Origin: a bacterium
Lineage (GTDB): Bacteria > Spirochaetota > Spirochaetia > JABEVK01
Length of the DNA: 7,320 bases
Direction of reading: 5' to 3'
Assembly: GCA_021781625.1 (NCBI GenBank)
Contig: JAJXWL010000092.1
Coordinates: forward strand, 1-7,320
A program made the position numbers and the translations under genes. The notes beneath the pieces are model-generated. The model made no database searches and was not told the DNA's origin. It saw nothing but the letters and a program-made list of their open reading frames with translations. Shown one piece after another: positions 5,622-7,320 of this stretch. Position 1 is the first letter of the stretch, and the number at the start of each line of letters is the position of its first letter.

Positions 5622-6208
5622 GTTACGTTGATCCGATTACGTTATTGTTTGCATCAATTTTTACTTCCAATATTATTTTGGCAAACTTTTTAGGAACTTG
5701 CTCGTTTATTGCGATTTCCAAAGATCTAGGTTCGTCTAATGGTCTCGGCATTGCCGTAATCGTCGTTCTTGTCCTTTCCAGTGCTATTAGCTGGCCCATT
5801 CTGCACTATGTCTTAATCCCTTGGCACATGATTTACCTCGACCTTTTTGCCTATATCATTGTCGTTGCGGCCGTGGTACAGGCCCTCGAAATGATTATCG
5901 AACGGGTCAGTCCCGCCCTCTATATGAGCCTGGGGATATACCTCCCCCTCATCGTGGCCAACTGTGCTATCTTGGGCGTGGTTCTGTTTATGGAAATTCG
6001 CAACTACGATTACATGCAAGCCCTGATTTTCGGGCTGGGCTCAGGAATCGGCTGGTGGCTAGCGATCATTTTAGCGGCGGCCATGCGAAAGAAAATCGAC
6101 AAGTCCAACGTTCCCGCCGGACTCAAGGGTCCAGGAATTACCCTGATCACCATGGGTCTGATGGCCATGGCTTTCGTCGGCTTCTCTGGAATTTTACGAG
6201 TGCAATAA
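5618..6208 (+). CDS. nqrE: Na+-translocating NADH:quinone oxidoreductase subunit E
   Basis: NqrE (196 residues, normal length, NqrE/RnfA family, about six helices) partners NqrD in the membrane and shares its [2Fe-2S] site. SNIILANFLGTCSFIAIS (17-34) contains Cys28 and GIYLPLIVANCAILG (106-120) contains Cys116, the two conserved positions. Other strong family matches are SNGLGIAVIVVLVLS, QALEMIIERVSPALY, FGLGSGIGWWLAI and the end GITLITMGLMAMAFVGFSG. The start overlaps the nqrD stop as ATGA and follows a GCAGGAGGGG Shine-Dalgarno inside nqrD. The gap to nqrF is 13 bases, so this is the only intra-nqr junction here without an overlap. Confidence 0.96.
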   Translation: MSYVDPITLLFASIFTSNIILANFLGTCSFIAISKDLGSSNGLGIAVIVVLVLSSAISWPILHYVLIPWHMIYLDLFAYIIVVAAVVQALEMIIERVSPALYMSLGIYLPLIVANCAILGVVLFMEIRNYDYMQALIFGLGSGIGWWLAIILAAAMRKKIDKSNVPAGLKGPGITLITMGLMAMAFVGFSGILRVQ

Positions 6209-6221
6209 GGAGAGTCTGCAC

Positions 6222-7320
6222 ATGTTTTCTCTATCGACTTTAGCAACGCAGGCCCTACTGATTGGCGGCGTCAGCGTGCTCATGGCCGTCATGATTTCGG
6301 TCATTGACAGCATCGTCAACAACTACGGTGATGTGCAATTGGACATCAATGGAAAAAAGCAAGTCACCGTCAAAGGAGGTTCAAAACTTCTGGGGACTCT
6401 GGCCGACCAGGGAATATTTCTCCCTTCTGCTTGCGGTGGCCGTGGGTCCTGCGGGGCCTGCAAGTGTCAGGTCAAATCGGATGTCGGCCCTCACCTCCCC
6501 ACCGAAACCCCCTACCTCAGTAAACAAGAGCTTCAGGAAAATGTTCGGCTTGCCTGCCAAATCAAAGTGAAAGCCGACATTGGCATCGAGATTCCCGAAG
6601 AGCTATTCAACATTCGCAAACTAAGCTGTACCGTAGAAGCGATTAACAACCTCACCTACGATATCAAAGAAGTTCGACTGAAACTTCCCGAAGGTACCGA
6701 CTTGAACTATACCGCCGGTCAGTACGGACAGCTCGAGGTTCCTCCCTATGGGGGCATCCGCGAGCCTTCCGCTCGGGCCTATTCCTTTGCCAGCGCTCCC
6801 CAAGAAAAGAACAACCTAGAATTCCTCATCCGCTTGGTTCCTGGGGGAACGGTTACGACCTACGTTCACAAGTTCCTTAAAGTCGGCGATAAAATCAATG
6901 TGGTAGTTCCCGTCGGAGATTTCCGCGTTCATGACACCGAAGCCGCCATGATCTGTGTCGGGGGCGGGTCAGGTATGGCTCCTTTCCGCTCGATCTTTCG
7001 AGATATGGAAGCTCGTGGGGTCTTGGATAAACGGGATATTTGGTACTTCTTTGGCGGTCACTCGGTAAAAGACCTCTATTTTATGGATTGGCTTAAAGAA
7101 TTGGATGCCAAATATGAACGTTTTCACTTTGTGCCTGCTGTTTCAGAGCCAGCCCCCGGCGAAGTCTGGGAAGGCAAACCTGCCCGCTTAATTGATGTTC
7201 TGTCTCAGTGGTTTAAAACGGAAATTCCGGCCAGCCTCCCCAAGGAAGGTTACCTTTGCGGATCGCCGGGAATGTTGGACGCCTGTATGGAGATCATGCG
7301 GAAAAACGGCATGACCGATG
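6222..7320 (+). CDS. nqrF: Na+-translocating NADH:quinone oxidoreductase subunit F (3' end missing)
   Basis: NqrF is the electron-input subunit: it oxidises NADH with FAD and passes electrons through a [2Fe-2S] ferredoxin domain. The 366 visible residues run in the expected order. There is one N-terminal helix (about 5-27), then a plant-type ferredoxin domain with ligands Cys71, Cys77, Cys80 and Cys112 (CGGRGSCGACKC; Cys82 is an additional cysteine). PEELF (125-129) marks the linker. The FAD domain has RAYSF (185-189), and the NAD domain has GGGSGMAPFRS (247-257), FFGGHS and YLCGSPGM (344-351). Between the second FAD-domain strand and RAYSF only ~12 residues lie where Vibrio NqrF, from memory, has about 40. 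By alignment only ~10 residues should lie beyond the window. AAGGAG (6207-6212) is nine bases before ATG. This subunit separates the operon from Rnf, which lacks it. Confidence 0.95.
   Translation, partial: MFSLSTLATQALLIGGVSVLMAVMISVIDSIVNNYGDVQLDINGKKQVTVKGGSKLLGTLADQGIFLPSACGGRGSCGACKCQVKSDVGPHLPTETPYLSKQELQENVRLACQIKVKADIGIEIPEELFNIRKLSCTVEAINNLTYDIKEVRLKLPEGTDLNYTAGQYGQLEVPPYGGIREPSARAYSFASAPQEKNNLEFLIRLVPGGTVTTYVHKFLKVGDKINVVVPVGDFRVHDTEAAMICVGGGSGMAPFRSIFRDMEARGVLDKRDIWYFFGGHSVKDLYFMDWLKELDAKYERFHFVPAVSEPAPGEVWEGKPARLIDVLSQWFKTEIPASLPKEGYLCGSPGMLDACMEIMRKNGMTD

Noticed and set aside
2969..6208. Rnf complex (rnfD/G/E/A) instead of Nqr
   Set aside because: The order B-C-D-E-F and the NqrF with ferredoxin, FAD and NAD domains are specific to Na+-NQR; no RnfB or RnfC is seen.
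5821..6243. Forward-strand frame of 140 codons overlapping nqrE
   Set aside because: It is an out-of-frame shadow of nqrE; the translation is His/Arg-rich without domain features, whereas nqrE matches its family end to end.
6304..6570. Forward-strand frame of 88 codons inside nqrF
   Set aside because: It reads the ferredoxin domain of nqrF in another frame; the nqrF frame holds all four cluster cysteines.

Overview
The window is a bacterial chromosomal segment of roughly 50% GC, with all recognisable genes on the + strand. Its centrepiece is an operon for the membrane core of a Na+-translocating NADH:quinone oxidoreductase (Na+-NQR): nqrB, nqrC, nqrD, nqrE and the 5' ~97% of nqrF, which runs off the right edge. 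The taxon cannot be fixed from sequence alone. Na+-NQR plus a long HU-like protein with a C-terminal DUF4469-like domain suggests a bacterium from a group such as Bacteroidetes, Spirochaetes, Chloroflexi or a relative; I infer this only weakly.

Layout: (1) positions 3-392 hold the C-terminal end of an unrecognised protein whose stop overlaps, as ATGA, the start of a 12-helix MFS transporter (389-1615). (2) Positions 1616-1823 are non-coding: a weak A/T-rich hairpin at the MFS stop, four tandem 22-bp units each with a T-tract, then two A-tracts at about the same spacing, so the DNA may be intrinsically curved. (3) An HU/IHF-like protein (1824-2504) follows and ends at a strong terminator with a UACG tetraloop. 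(4) A ~130-bp promoter region with a 12/14-bp direct repeat and two candidate sigma70-type promoters leads to a small heavy-metal-associated (HMA) domain protein (2677-2925), then nqrB, C, D, E and F. The nqrB/C, C/D and D/E junctions are all ATGA overlaps.

How the genes work together: NqrF oxidises NADH with FAD and passes electrons through its [2Fe-2S] ferredoxin domain to the Fe-S centre held by conserved cysteines of NqrD and NqrE, then to covalent FMN on NqrC and NqrB, and finally to quinone with export of Na+. The cofactor residues for each step are visible. Oddities are the absence of nqrA from its usual place before nqrB, with an HMA gene there instead; alanine instead of Ser/Thr in both flavinylation motifs; an NqrB with RnfD-like features and an enlarged loop; and a compact NqrF. 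I see a variant of a known respiratory complex, not an obviously new system.
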